Below, piece by piece: positions 33,347 through 43,022 of a stretch of DNA of 64,000 nucleotides. This DNA comes from CAZRCG01 sp964598565 (lineage in GTDB: Bacteria; Bdellovibrionota; UBA2394). Positions within the stretch are counted from its first letter, which is position 1, and the number at the start of each line of letters is the position of its first letter. The stretch covers positions 103,955-167,954 of the forward strand of contig CAZRCG010000006.1 in NCBI GenBank assembly GCA_964598565.1, read 5' to 3'. The translations under genes and the position numbers were made by a program. The notes beneath the pieces were generated by a model that saw only the letters and a program-made list of their open reading frames with translations, was not told where the DNA came from and made no database searches.

Positions 33347-35164
33347 GCCTCGAAAACGTGGGAGCGTCGTATTCTCCCAATGAGCCAAAAAAAATAGCTG
33401 ACGTTTGAGATCGGCGCCCGCTCTTTCTAACGAAAACTCCGGCAGCAATTCCCTGATCCACGTCTTCTGATTCAATGAAACCATGAAGTCTCTAAAAACT
33501 TCAACTCGTTCCAAATAGTCATTCCATGGAACTCCGAATCCCCACTTGGGGGCCGCTCTTACTGCCTTAGGAAGATCTCGTGCTACCGTTTCACGCAGAA
33601 GTCTTTTTCCGACGAAAAATTTCATCAGATACGAGCTCGGTAAGGCAGCGCTTAACTCCACGAGCCGGTAGTCTAGAAAGGGAACGCGACACTCAATTGA
33701 AGCCGCCATAGTCATTCGGTCGTTACGGTGCAAAACCGACTCCAAGAAACTATGCATATCAACAAACATGGTTTGCCGCATTCGATCGCCGGGATAAATC
33801 TCGCGCGCAGTATCCAAAAGCCCCAGCCGATTCGCAAATGGAATCGACGATCGAAACCCTAGAGAAGCCAGATCCCATGGAAATACATTTGCTGAATTAA
33901 AAAGCTGTAAAGCTTCAAGCCCACCGTGATCGAGTATGGTTTTCAACTTTCTCGAACGAACCGGCGAGAGGCCGTTTGTCAGGGGTAGCAAAAATCTTAA
34001 AAGAGAAGGGAATCGCAAGGCAGAATACCTAATATATCCCGCCAGGGTCTCATCGGCGCCCTCGCCGCTGATAAGAACTTTGACTTTGCTTTTTGCGAAA
34101 CGTGAAAGCGCCAAAACATGGGGGTCGTTGCCATGAATCAATGGCTCATCGTTGAAATAAGATGCTTCCTCTAGGATTCTTGGTAAATCCGCCGCTCGAA
34201 GCTCAAGGCTCTGACCTTGCAAACCATATTTTTCAGCCACAAGACGAGCCAAATGACTTTCATCATAGCCCCTATCCTGAAACGATACGGTAAAACTTTG
34301 TAAGGAGAGATGCCCCATATCACCTAAAACTTTTGCTATAGAACTTGAATCAAGCCCTCCACTCAACATGAGCCCCACTGGCACGTCGCTAATCAGACGA
34401 TACTTAACTGAATCCTCCAAGAGATTCTCAAACTTCCTTTTGGCAGCTTCAAAAGACAACTGGCCATCACCTTCTTGCTGATGACGAATTCGGTCTGCAA
34501 GCGACCACCATTGTCGGCTTTCAAGACCTCGAGACGAAACCTTCAAAGTATGGCCCGGCAAGAGGCGCTTGATCCCAACAAAGGGCGTTCGCTCTCCGGC
34601 GCTATAACGGAAGCAAAGTAGCTCTTCGAATGTTTCCTTGTTCCATTCGCAGTCTATGCCTGCGGCAAAAAGGCATTTCTCCTCAGAGGCGAAGAGAAAT
34701 CGCTTCGCATCGAAATAATAATAGAGTGGCTTAATCCCGAAGCGATCTCTGGCCAAAAAAAGTTCTTTTTTTTCAAGATCCCAGATCGCAATTGCAAACA
34801 TTCCGTTAAAAAGATCCAAAACCGAAGACCCCATTCGCTCATAGAGCTCCACGATAACTTCAGTATCTGAATGCGACCTCAAACTCAGCGATGAGAGATA
34901 GTTTTGCGCCAGTTCGCGATAGTTATAGACTTCACCATTGTAGACAATGACAAAACGACCACTTTGACTTCTAAAGGGCATGCGCGCCTTTGCAGACAAA
35001 TCGACGATGGACAAGCGGCGAGAGACAAGGCCCAAAGACCCATCCGTAAAGATGTCCCCGTCGTCTGGTCCGCGATGAATCATGGCAAGTCCCATCGCCC
35101 GCAGGACTGATTCGTCGCTCAAGTGCTGAGTATCAAAATTATAAAGTCCCGCGATTCCACACAT
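33230..35164 (-). CDS. asnB: Asparagine synthase-like glutamine amidotransferase (first of two)
   Basis: 644 residues. The N-terminal Ntn glutaminase starts MCGIAGLYN (nucleophile Cys2), with RLSIVDLSAKARMPF and YNGEVYNYREL. The C-terminal synthetase domain has the PP-loop LMLSGGLDSSSI near residue 265 and SGEGADETLAGY. In glycan loci such proteins (WbpS-like) are thought to amidate uronic acids instead of making asparagine. It is last in a minus-strand block SGNH-GT4-AsnB. Its final 39 codons lie over the end of the GT2 gene, so the tail may be an extension gained at a recombination junction. Confidence 0.9.
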   Translation of the reverse strand: MCGIAGLYNFDTQHLSDESVLRAMGLAMIHRGPDDGDIFTDGSLGLVSRRLSIVDLSAKARMPFRSQSGRFVIVYNGEVYNYRELAQNYLSSLSLRSHSDTEVIVELYERMGSSVLDLFNGMFAIAIWDLEKKELFLARDRFGIKPLYYYFDAKRFLFASEEKCLFAAGIDCEWNKETFEELLCFRYSAGERTPFVGIKRLLPGHTLKVSSRGLESRQWWSLADRIRHQQEGDGQLSFEAAKRKFENLLEDSVKYRLISDVPVGLMLSGGLDSSSIAKVLGDMGHLSLQSFTVSFQDRGYDESHLARLVAEKYGLQGQSLELRAADLPRILEEASYFNDEPLIHGNDPHVLALSRFAKSKVKVLISGEGADETLAGYIRYSALRFPSLLRFLLPLTNGLSPVRSRKLKTILDHGGLEALQLFNSANVFPWDLASLGFRSSIPFANRLGLLDTAREIYPGDRMRQTMFVDMHSFLESVLHRNDRMTMAASIECRVPFLDYRLVELSAALPSSYLMKFFVGKRLLRETVARDLPKAVRAAPKWGFGVPWNDYLERVEVFRDFMVSLNQKTWIRELLPEFSLERAGADLKRQLFFLAHWENTTLPRFRGLAAEARRRFEPGEILISNTSPVKINESLSETKSVASMN

Positions 35165-36223
35165 TTAAGCAGTCTTCCCTAAATACGCTCTCCACTGCGA
35201 GTAAATTTCGTCCGAAAATGAAGGCCTTGCAAGCTCTTGATAGGCTTGCAGGCTCACTCGTGCTGCTAGACTTGGCTCCGTCAAGTAGCGCTCAATAGCC
35301 TCGGCCATTGCCTCGTCATCGTCGTCGCCAACTAAGAGAGCCGTCTCTTCGTGTTTGAGAATAAACGGAATACCTCCAATCTTTGTTGCTACGATAGCAC
35401 ACCCACTGGCGGCGGCTTCGATAACGGTTACAGGCATATTATCGATTCTATTCGTATTGATGAAGATATCACAGCGATCAAAAAAATATTTTTTCTTCTC
35501 TTCATTCAAAAATCCAGGAAACTCCAAAAATTTGAGTAGGTCTTGCTGGCGACACTCCTCTATCAACTTTTCACGGTGAGCATTCGCAGCCCCGGCCATG
35601 ACGAACTCTATAAAAGAAAACTTCTTGGTTAGCCGCTTCAAAACGCGAATGGCCATTTCAGGATTGTAGGCTTCATGAAATGTTCGCATCCATAAAACAG
35701 AAAGCCGAACTACTTTTCGCGGCTGAAAATGATAAGCGGCTTCGTGGATCATATTTCGAATGACCACAACACGAAAGCCCATGGACCGATAGGCGCTTGC
35801 TAAAAACTCTGAAGGCGAGACGATTCCGGTTGCATATCGCATAACCCATGAATGCCATCGAGGCCATCGCTTCGCAAAGTCGACTAAGGCCCCTCCCCGA
35901 AGAATCACCGTCACGCGATAGGCAAGACATCGAGCCACAATAATGACAGCGGACTCAATGACGAAGCTTCGTCCGCCATAGACATCAAAGATGACTTGGG
36001 GACAATTGAGCCGATTCACTAAAAGAGCTCGAATTAAGTCGAGAAGTCGAGCCAATGGATGACGATATCTCGTCGAGCTTCGAATTTTTTCTCCACGCGC
36101 CTGCAGCAAACGCTTCAAAGTGTGGATCTGGCCCCGGTAGCCCACCAGAGCATCGTCGATCATCAAGCCCAAAAGAAGAATCGAATCTCTTTTTTTCTCA
36201 TGTAATGAGCCAGTCATAGCCAT
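35165..36223 (-). CDS. Glycosyltransferase family 4 (GT-B)
   Basis: 352 residues. The N-terminal half is diverged, with a basic hydrophobic helix (LARLLDLIRALLVNRL). The C-terminal donor domain has SVLWMRTFHEAYNPEMAI, then DIFINTNRIDNMPVTVIEAAASGCAIVAT, the GT4 E-x7-E motif, and GGIPFILKHEETALLV. It abuts the AsnB-like gene (1 nt) and overlaps the SGNH gene by 10 nt. Donor and linkage are not predictable. Confidence 0.85.
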   Translation of the reverse strand: MAMTGSLHEKKRDSILLLGLMIDDALVGYRGQIHTLKRLLQARGEKIRSSTRYRHPLARLLDLIRALLVNRLNCPQVIFDVYGGRSFVIESAVIIVARCLAYRVTVILRGGALVDFAKRWPRWHSWVMRYATGIVSPSEFLASAYRSMGFRVVVIRNMIHEAAYHFQPRKVVRLSVLWMRTFHEAYNPEMAIRVLKRLTKKFSFIEFVMAGAANAHREKLIEECRQQDLLKFLEFPGFLNEEKKKYFFDRCDIFINTNRIDNMPVTVIEAAASGCAIVATKIGGIPFILKHEETALLVGDDDDEAMAEAIERYLTEPSLAARVSLQAYQELARPSFSDEIYSQWRAYLGKTA

Positions 36224-36957
36224 TTCTCGACTATCAAACTCAGCTCAGAAGCTAATAACGCATGCCCTGCAGAACTGAGATGGTAGCCATCACTCCAAAA
36301 TAGATCGGGCCGAGGCGCCGAAATGAGCTTTCCTTGGTAGAGCTCAGCTTCTAAGCCGTTGGTAAATTGCGTCAGCATTTGATTATAGAACCGAATATTC
36401 GACATAATCCCAGGCGATTTATTCTCCATCACACGAGGCTCGGCCATGATAGGGAGGACAATGATCTTTGGTCGGGCCTTTAGATCTTTTACTTTTTGCG
36501 CAATCATTTCAAGGCAGCCTCGAAAGCGATCGGGCGAGGTATAAACTTTCGCTAATGGATTTTTTGCCGTTAATTTCTGTCGTTCTCGTTTTCTTCGACT
36601 AATTATCGACTTGCGGAGTGAATCGGGAACATAGGAGCTCCCGATAATCCGTCTCTCTAAACGAGAGAAAATTCGAGGAGAGCAGTCGACAATGCCAACC
36701 TGCATGACCACGCAAGATGGCTCTTTTAAAACAAAATGCTCGTAAAAATCCTCATAGCAAATGCTATCGACCGTTCGAGAGCGCGCCCCACAATTAATGA
36801 CCCGCGCGCAGACATTGCCCTGTTTCCACAATTCAGCCTCCAGATGGCTTGGCCAAGTAGCTTCCCAAGTCAATTCGATCCTCTTCGGATCTTCTTCGCT
36901 GGCCCGAGGCATTGAAAGCGAATCCGCCACAACAACGATTTTTGAAATCGATTTCAT
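36214..36957 (-). CDS. SGNH/GDSL-type hydrolase (possible O-acetyl esterase or transferase)
   Basis: 247 residues. Block I is VVVADSLSM (nucleophile Ser13 in DSL), block III is VVMQVGIVDCSPR (Gly and Asp in place of the usual GxND), and block V is SDGYHLSSAGH (catalytic Asp and His). There is no signal peptide, so it would act in the cytoplasm, for example on O-acetyl groups of sugar nucleotides or lipid-linked glycan. The missing block-III Asn weakens the oxyanion hole prediction. It is first in the minus-strand block; only 32 nt separate it from the divergent flippase gene. Confidence 0.75.
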   Translation of the reverse strand: MKSISKIVVVADSLSMPRASEEDPKRIELTWEATWPSHLEAELWKQGNVCARVINCGARSRTVDSICYEDFYEHFVLKEPSCVVMQVGIVDCSPRIFSRLERRIIGSSYVPDSLRKSIISRRKRERQKLTAKNPLAKVYTSPDRFRGCLEMIAQKVKDLKARPKIIVLPIMAEPRVMENKSPGIMSNIRFYNQMLTQFTNGLEAELYQGKLISAPRPDLFWSDGYHLSSAGHALLASELSLIVEKWL

Positions 36958-36989
36958 CGAACTAAGTCAGTTAAGGTTATCGAAGTCTC

Positions 36990-38477
36990 ATGACGGAAGG
37001 CCAGGCAAAAGTGACTTCTTCTCGCGGTCGTCTACTTCAGGCGACTTTGAACTATGGGCTTGGGTCTTATATTCCTCAGGTCATTAGTTTTTTTTTGGTT
37101 CCCCTCTATACACACTATTTATCGCCCTCTGAAATGGGAATTCTCGAACTTTACTCAACAGGTCAAGCCCTACTTCTCATTCTGATACATTTTGGCTTTT
37201 CCGGGGCCTTACAAAGAGTCTATTTCGATACCGGCGAGGGCCAAGGCTTTCGCGATTTGGTTGCTACAATTGCTCTATCGACTGCGGTGACCATGCTCGT
37301 GGTTGTGGGCCTTGTGTACGGACTAGCCCAATTGTATTTTGAAACCCTATTCCCCCATATCCCTCTAGAGCCCTACCTTGGTTACAGTTTATGGACGACC
37401 ATCTTTCAAATTCCCGGCACTTGGCAAAAGCGAATTTTACAGGTGAGAGAAAAATCTGCCTTCCACGCCAAATTAACAATAGCCTCCGGCCTCGTATCCA
37501 TTTTACTTAATCTTTTTTTTGTTTTGATCCTAGGAAAAGGAGTTGAAGGCATTTTTCAAGCAACACTTGTTTCGACATTTCTCTTTTTCATTATTGCGCT
37601 CATTAATATTCGTGAAGATCTCTTGGGCCGATTCCAATGGCATTTATGGAAAGAGGCCTTAAACTACGGACTCCCGTTAGTGCCCTACCATGGAGCTGTG
37701 TGGGCCCAACAATTTTTGAATCGTTGGGTTCTGGGGGCGATAGGCACCCCCAATCTAATTGGCGAATTAGCTCTGGCAGCAAAAATTGTGAGCCCCCTGC
37801 AACTGATCGGCAGCGCCTTTTCATTCGCCTACGGTCCGATTTATTTTTCTTGGAGAAAGAACGACACTGAGTCTGCAGCCTACGCGAAGATTCTAGAAGT
37901 CAATCAAGTTGTCATGACTTTAGGGGCCTTCTTCGTAATTTCAGCGTCAGCCTTTGGCTATTTATTCATCCGATTTGCTTTAAATACACGCTACCTAGAA
38001 TCAGCGGGTATTGTAGGCATTTTGGCCTCAGCAACCTGGATGCAATTTATTTACTCATCCATAGGCAACGAACTCTTTTATAGCAAACGAACTAAATGGA
38101 TCAGTCTCATTTTTCTTAGCGCAACCATTCTCAATTTCGGCTTTTTAATGACCTTCGCTGACTTCGGCCTTTTGGCTGCGGCCGTAGCTCAGCTTATCGG
38201 TGGGCTAACCAGCGTCATAATCTCAAGTCTCCTAGTGAAGAAGACCTTTCCACTGGCCATTCATGCGCCTCAAGCATTTTTTTGTATCGCGCTGGCTCTC
38301 GTTGTTAGCGTGGTTCATTTCATTTTGAATCAGCAGACTCTCCCCACCTACTGTCATTACTTAATCCCGAGCATTACCTGGCTCATAGGAAGCACCCTTC
38401 TGATTGCACCCCCAAAGACACTGCTCCATATCAAGCGATTCTTTCAGCTTTTAAGGGCAAGGCGATCGGCTAATTGA
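36990..38477 (+). CDS. wzx: Polysaccharide flippase, Wzx/MATE-like (first of two)
   Basis: 495 residues with about 12-14 hydrophobic segments. The opening GLGSYIPQVISFFLVPLYTHYLSPSEMGILELY is the usual polysaccharide-synthesis start of Wzx/RfbX proteins. These move undecaprenyl-linked repeat units across the inner membrane. It begins the plus-strand block that continues with the three oxidoreductase genes. A second flippase gene at 56948-58444 is unrelated at a glance beyond family features. Confidence 0.88.
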   Translation: MTEGQAKVTSSRGRLLQATLNYGLGSYIPQVISFFLVPLYTHYLSPSEMGILELYSTGQALLLILIHFGFSGALQRVYFDTGEGQGFRDLVATIALSTAVTMLVVVGLVYGLAQLYFETLFPHIPLEPYLGYSLWTTIFQIPGTWQKRILQVREKSAFHAKLTIASGLVSILLNLFFVLILGKGVEGIFQATLVSTFLFFIIALINIREDLLGRFQWHLWKEALNYGLPLVPYHGAVWAQQFLNRWVLGAIGTPNLIGELALAAKIVSPLQLIGSAFSFAYGPIYFSWRKNDTESAAYAKILEVNQVVMTLGAFFVISASAFGYLFIRFALNTRYLESAGIVGILASATWMQFIYSSIGNELFYSKRTKWISLIFLSATILNFGFLMTFADFGLLAAAVAQLIGGLTSVIISSLLVKKTFPLAIHAPQAFFCIALALVVSVVHFILNQQTLPTYCHYLIPSITWLIGSTLLIAPPKTLLHIKRFFQLLRARRSAN

Positions 38478-38586
38478 GCGTCTCGCTATTTCAAATAGAA
38501 AATGCTATCGCCGCACCTTGAAGGCTACGACAGCGCCTTAAAGTTCGCTCTAGACTAATTTGGCCCATCTAAGAAATAGTAGAAGC

Positions 38587-39552
38587 GTGAAAAATATTGC
38601 TGTCATAGGGGCAGGCCAGGTGGGTAGCCGACACCTGCAGGCGCTGGCTCTAGTAAACGAGGCTCTCTCTATTCATGTTGTCGAACCTTCTACCGAATCC
38701 ACAAATCGAGCGAAGGAGCGATACGCGAGCGAGCTTGCGAAGGCTGCGCACCAAGTCCACTTTTACTCATCGTTATCCTCGCTTCCGAAAGGCCTCTCCG
38801 TAGCGATTGTAGCTACCAACGCGGACTGTCGAGCTGAAGTCGTCCGCGAACTACTGAAGACCACGAAAGTAGATTACCTTGTTTTAGAGAAGATTCTTTT
38901 CACGCAATTATCTGATTACGAGCAAATAGAAGAGCTTTGTAGAGCAAGTGTCACCAGAACCTGGGTCAATTGTTGCATGAGGCAGATGCCCTTTTTTCAG
39001 GACTTGCGGAAGTCTTTGAAAGGTCAAAAGGTTCAGTTTCAGGCGTTTGGTGGCCGCTACGGCTTAATCACCAACGCCATCCATCATGTTGATTATATGG
39101 CTTATGTTTGTGATGATCTTCATTTTGAATTGTCGACCGAATTTCTTGAAAAGGACCTTGTAGAGAGCAAGCGAAGAGGTTTTTTCGAGATGAGCGGCAT
39201 GCTGGTCGCACAGTTTTCAAAAGGATCTCGCGCCACCATGACCTGCTTTCAGGAAAGCGAAATCCCCATTCTGGTAGAGCTTCAATCGGAGCGAAAGCGT
39301 TTTTTGATTCGAGAGCCTGAACGAAAACTATGGGAGGCTAGCGAGGAGCAGAATTGGCAGTGGAGCGAGCGAGATATTGAAATCCCAAGGCAGAGCCGCC
39401 TAACGAACTTGCTGGTTGAGGATCTTCTGAGAGAGGGAGAATGTTCTTTAACGCCTCTTCGAGAGTCGGCCTTGATTCATTTGCAGCTGCTGAAACCACT
39501 CTATACGAAGTTGGCCTCTCTTGGGCTGACGAAAGCGAATGCTTTTACATGA
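38587..39552 (+). CDS. Gfo/Idh/MocA-family oxidoreductase, diverged
   Basis: About 321 residues from the GTG at 38587 (VKNIAVIGAGQVG); a TTG at 38560 would add nine residues before the Rossmann strand. NAD loop NIAVIGAGQVGSRHLQA. The family's EKP active-site motif is changed: VLEKILFTQ keeps the Lys but has Ile for Pro. AIHHVDYMAYV keeps the HxxD pair. The C-terminal barrel domain is short. Whether it is still a dehydrogenase is uncertain. It is followed by two more proteins of the same family. Confidence 0.78.
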   Translation: MKNIAVIGAGQVGSRHLQALALVNEALSIHVVEPSTESTNRAKERYASELAKAAHQVHFYSSLSSLPKGLSVAIVATNADCRAEVVRELLKTTKVDYLVLEKILFTQLSDYEQIEELCRASVTRTWVNCCMRQMPFFQDLRKSLKGQKVQFQAFGGRYGLITNAIHHVDYMAYVCDDLHFELSTEFLEKDLVESKRRGFFEMSGMLVAQFSKGSRATMTCFQESEIPILVELQSERKRFLIREPERKLWEASEEQNWQWSERDIEIPRQSRLTNLLVEDLLREGECSLTPLRESALIHLQLLKPLYTKLASLGLTKANAFT

Positions 39553-39577
39553 GCAAATGCTTTTATAGGAAAGTGAA

Positions 39578-40612
39578 ATGATAATGGCCTACGACAGCCC
39601 CCTCCACAATAAATTGAATGCGCCGATCTTAATTGTTGGCTGCGGTCCAATGGCCATTGCTTACGCCAAAGTCTTAACAGCGATGACCATTCCCTTTATT
39701 GCGGTAGGGCGATCTCAAGAAAAGGCAGCGGCTTTCAGTCAAGCAACTGGTGTTAAAGCCTTGTCGGGAGGATTGGAATCTTATCTTAAAGGTCAGCCGC
39801 CTGCCGTTCGAGAGAAAGCTGCGACACAGCGAGCGATCGTTGCTGTATCTGAGCTCGAGTTGAGTAGAGCTACGATATCTCTTTTGCAGTTTGGATATGG
39901 ATCTATTCTCGTCGAGAAGCCAGGCATGGCGCGACCTGGAGATCTCTCATCTCTTTTACGATATGCCGGGAAGAATAGAGTTTTTGTTGGCTATAATCGA
40001 AGATTCTATGAATCCACCCAAAAAGCTCGGCAGATGATCGAAGACGATGGTGGCCTCACTTCTTTTCACTTCGAATTTACGGAGCTTGGATACAAATTAG
40101 AATCAAAGTCATGCGATCAAGCCCTTAAAGAAGAATGGTTTTTTCACAACTCCTGCCATGTTGTGGATCTCGCATTCTATTTGGGCGGCGCGCCAGCGAC
40201 TTTGAAGTCCTATTTTGGTGCACCCCTTCCCTGGCGCCAGCGAGGTACGATCTATGTAGGCGCGGGCTTGACCGAGAAGGGCGCGTCTTTTTCGTACCAT
40301 GCTAACTGGGGAGCTCCTGGCCGCTGGGGTGTGGAATTACTGACTCGCAAGAATCGATATATTCTGCGACCGCTAGAAAAGTTATTTATCCAAAGAATGG
40401 GGTTTTTTGACCTTCAAGAAATTGAAATGAAGGATCCAATGGATCGAGATTTCAAACCAGGCCTCTATCGGCAAACAGAAGCTTTCTTGAACAACGATGC
40501 TCATCGATTGCCACTTCTAGAAGACCAAGTAGAAAGCTTAAATATCTATTCTAAGATGGAGTCTGTTCTCCCATCACGAGAAATAAGCGATGTCACCTCG
40601 GCGACTCTTTGA
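39578..40612 (+). CDS. Gfo/Idh/MocA-family oxidoreductase
   Basis: 344 residues. The Rossmann loop APILIVGCGPMAIAYAKVL binds NAD(P), ILVEKPGMARPGD has the catalytic EKP lysine, and FHNSCHVVDLAFYLGG has the HxxD pair. The substrate is probably a sugar, a nucleotide sugar or an inositol-like compound. It lies 25 nt after the preceding oxidoreductase gene and overlaps the MDR-Gfo fusion by 23 nt, so the set is likely one transcript. Confidence 0.82.
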   Translation: MIMAYDSPLHNKLNAPILIVGCGPMAIAYAKVLTAMTIPFIAVGRSQEKAAAFSQATGVKALSGGLESYLKGQPPAVREKAATQRAIVAVSELELSRATISLLQFGYGSILVEKPGMARPGDLSSLLRYAGKNRVFVGYNRRFYESTQKARQMIEDDGGLTSFHFEFTELGYKLESKSCDQALKEEWFFHNSCHVVDLAFYLGGAPATLKSYFGAPLPWRQRGTIYVGAGLTEKGASFSYHANWGAPGRWGVELLTRKNRYILRPLEKLFIQRMGFFDLQEIEMKDPMDRDFKPGLYRQTEAFLNNDAHRLPLLEDQVESLNIYSKMESVLPSREISDVTSATL

Positions 40613-42788
40613 CGAATTTAAAGCCTGGGCCATTCCACGAGTCGATCGCCACCCACGCCTTGCGGTAAAACTCCGATCACTCGCTCACCAGAAGCGAATT
40701 CTTCAGAATCTAAAGTTGCAATGTATAAGCCCCGGACACAGTTGTTTTGAAGTCGTGAGCGAGTTAGGAATGGGTCGCGGCGAGCTTGAAGCCCGAAGTC
40801 TCTTCACGTGCTTGAATACCGGAACGGAGCGAGCTCTTTTTCTGGGACTGCCAAATACACGCTCCGATTTTCCCTATACCCCCATGGCCTCAGGAGTGGG
40901 CATTGTAGAAAGATCGAGCCGATCTTTGCGTGGGGCCTTTCGAAAAGGCGACCTTGTTGCGGGACCCTTTTTCCACTCCTCCCATCGAGTTTTCCAGCCA
41001 GATCAAGTCGTCAAAGTTGATAAGAAACTTCCTCTTGAAGAGGCCGCCCATCTTCACCTTGCTATCATTGCCATGCAAGGACTTCGAATGGGTCGACTGA
41101 GCGAAAAAGATCGCGTGATGGTGATGGGCCAAGGAGTGATTGGACGCTTAGCAACTCTATTGGCTCGATCATTTGGAGCTGAAGTCTGGGCGATGTCGCG
41201 AACGCAAAACACCTTAGATCGTTTTAAGGAAAGCAGGGGTTTAAGTCTTGAATCGCAAGATCACTTAGAGAAACTCAAGCGTATACGACCGACTCTAGTG
41301 ATTGAAGCAACCGGCGATCCAAAAGCACTACTGATGGCCTCGGAACTGGTCTCTGAGAAAGCCAGAATTGTCATTCTTGGATCGACACGCGCAATCTATG
41401 AAGCCCTGCGATTTGATGGGGCTTTTGCTGAGAAGCAACTAGAAATCATTGGGGCTCATATTCGAAATATTCAGGAGCTGGCTCAGCAAGGGGCTCCTTC
41501 GTATCAACAAGAGGGCCAACGAATTCAGGACCTCATTCTTAGTGGTCGATTGTCGCTCACCGAGGTCAGTGAGATATCCATCGGCTGTAAGGACCTGCCC
41601 TCTTCTTATCCCGCTTTTTTTATTAGAGATAAACAAGACGCGTTAGCCGCCAATCATCCATGCAGTGGCGCCTTAATTGACTGGCGGCAGAGCCAAGAGG
41701 TGCTCAGAACCTTGAAGGCTATGAAAGCTCGGTTTGCGGAACCAACTTTTGATTCTGCGTTGAAGCCTCTTTCTATTGCCTTAGTAGGCTGCGGAGATAT
41801 CGCGGGAGCAAACGCAAAGGCTATTAGTGAAAGTAAAGCCTTCTATTTGCAGGCTGTTTTGGATACGGACAAAAAGAAGAGTGATGCCTATTCAAGACGT
41901 TATCAAGTGACCGCCCATCAATCGTACGAGAGCCTGCTTCAAGACCCCTCTATTGATTGCGTCTTCTTAGCGATTCCTCATCATCTTCATCATCCTTTTA
42001 CCTTGCAAGCCTTAGAGGCTAGAAAGCATGTCTTGGTTGAAAAACCGATGGCAATCTCTGTGGCCCAAGCGAAAGAAATGCGACTGATGGCTCAGCAGAG
42101 ACAACGAGCACTCTCGACTTTTTTTCCCTTTGAATTTGAAGCCAAAGTGCAACGCGCCAAACAGCTAGTCGACGCAGGAATTTTAGGAGAACTTCACGGA
42201 GCCTCCATGGAATTTCATAGAGACCGGCCTCGACACTATTGGTTTGTCGATGGTCAGATGTCTTGGCGCGGAAGTCTAACAGAAGCTGGCGGCGGCTTTT
42301 TAACCATGTATCTCGTCCATGCCCTTAACTCGCTTCAAAAAATAAGTAACTTAGAAGTAGAAGCCGTCATGGCGAGCCTAGCAACTCAATCTCATCCCAT
42401 CGAAGTAGAAGATGCCGTCGCCCTTTTATTTCGAGGCACACGAGGCGAGCTGGGCACCCTGTCCGGATCAAGTGCCGTTCGGGGTCAGGGTGGTAGTCAC
42501 ACTCGAATCTGGGGAGAACATGGGCAGATTCTTATTGATGACCATGGGCTTCGATTTTTTTCTCGACGCCCCTATTATGAGTACTCTTCTCTCAGATGGC
42601 ACCACTGGGATTTAAGAAAAGAAGAAAGACGTCGAGATCCTCGAGTTCTATTTCTACGCCATTTTAGACAACAGCTCGAGTGCCAAGACATGAGTAGTTT
42701 TTCTGACGATGGCTATCGATCGATGGCCTTGGTCGATGCAGCCTATCGTTCAAATCGCAGCGTAAAATGGGAGAGCCTACAACTATGA
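40590..42788 (+). CDS. Two-domain oxidoreductase: MDR dehydrogenase fused to Gfo/Idh/MocA
   Basis: 732 residues. Residues about 30-370 are a medium-chain dehydrogenase/reductase: NTGTERALFLG replaces the zinc-binding Cys region, MVMGQGVIGRLATLLARSFGAEV is the nucleotide loop and LVIEATGDPKAL follows. Residues about 395-732 are a Gfo/Idh/MocA unit: IALVGCGDIAGANAKA, HVLVEKPMAISVAQA and GGGFLTMYLVHALNSL, where the usual HxxD is HxxN. This 'bi-domain oxidoreductase' architecture recurs in bacterial glycan loci; the reaction is not established to my knowledge. Two redox sites in one chain suggest a paired oxidation-reduction without release of a keto sugar. Confidence 0.85.
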   Translation: MSPRRLFDEFKAWAIPRVDRHPRLAVKLRSLAHQKRILQNLKLQCISPGHSCFEVVSELGMGRGELEARSLFTCLNTGTERALFLGLPNTRSDFPYTPMASGVGIVERSSRSLRGAFRKGDLVAGPFFHSSHRVFQPDQVVKVDKKLPLEEAAHLHLAIIAMQGLRMGRLSEKDRVMVMGQGVIGRLATLLARSFGAEVWAMSRTQNTLDRFKESRGLSLESQDHLEKLKRIRPTLVIEATGDPKALLMASELVSEKARIVILGSTRAIYEALRFDGAFAEKQLEIIGAHIRNIQELAQQGAPSYQQEGQRIQDLILSGRLSLTEVSEISIGCKDLPSSYPAFFIRDKQDALAANHPCSGALIDWRQSQEVLRTLKAMKARFAEPTFDSALKPLSIALVGCGDIAGANAKAISESKAFYLQAVLDTDKKKSDAYSRRYQVTAHQSYESLLQDPSIDCVFLAIPHHLHHPFTLQALEARKHVLVEKPMAISVAQAKEMRLMAQQRQRALSTFFPFEFEAKVQRAKQLVDAGILGELHGASMEFHRDRPRHYWFVDGQMSWRGSLTEAGGGFLTMYLVHALNSLQKISNLEVEAVMASLATQSHPIEVEDAVALLFRGTRGELGTLSGSSAVRGQGGSHTRIWGEHGQILIDDHGLRFFSRRPYYEYSSLRWHHWDLRKEERRRDPRVLFLRHFRQQLECQDMSSFSDDGYRSMALVDAAYRSNRSVKWESLQL

Positions 42789-43021
42789 AGCCTCCTCTCG
42801 TTCTTCGCAAACCATCTGCTCGTCAACTACAAGAAGCCTTGATCGAGGCCCCTAGTCTTTCGACCATCGTCGTTCTAAACCCTCCTAAAGAACCTGCTGA
42901 TTTCAATCTTTATTCAACGATTCACTTTAAGAATCTGAGACTCATCTTCAGTTCATCGCTCTCGGCTGACTTGTCAGACCATCAAATTCTAAGTGCTTTA
43001 GGAATGGAATTGAGATCTTAA
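42785..43021 (+). CDS. Small protein of unknown function, 78 aa
   Basis: The ATG at 42785 overlaps the fusion gene's stop as ATGA, the coupling used throughout this block; the next gene starts 1 nt after its stop. It is soluble and mixed alpha/beta in character (SLSTIVVLNPPKEP, HFKNLRLIFSSSLS). No family recognised. The tight packing on both sides is the main argument that it is real. It could be a subunit of a neighbouring enzyme. Confidence 0.55.
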   Translation: MKPPLVLRKPSARQLQEALIEAPSLSTIVVLNPPKEPADFNLYSTIHFKNLRLIFSSSLSADLSDHQILSALGMELRS

Positions 43022-43022
43022 G

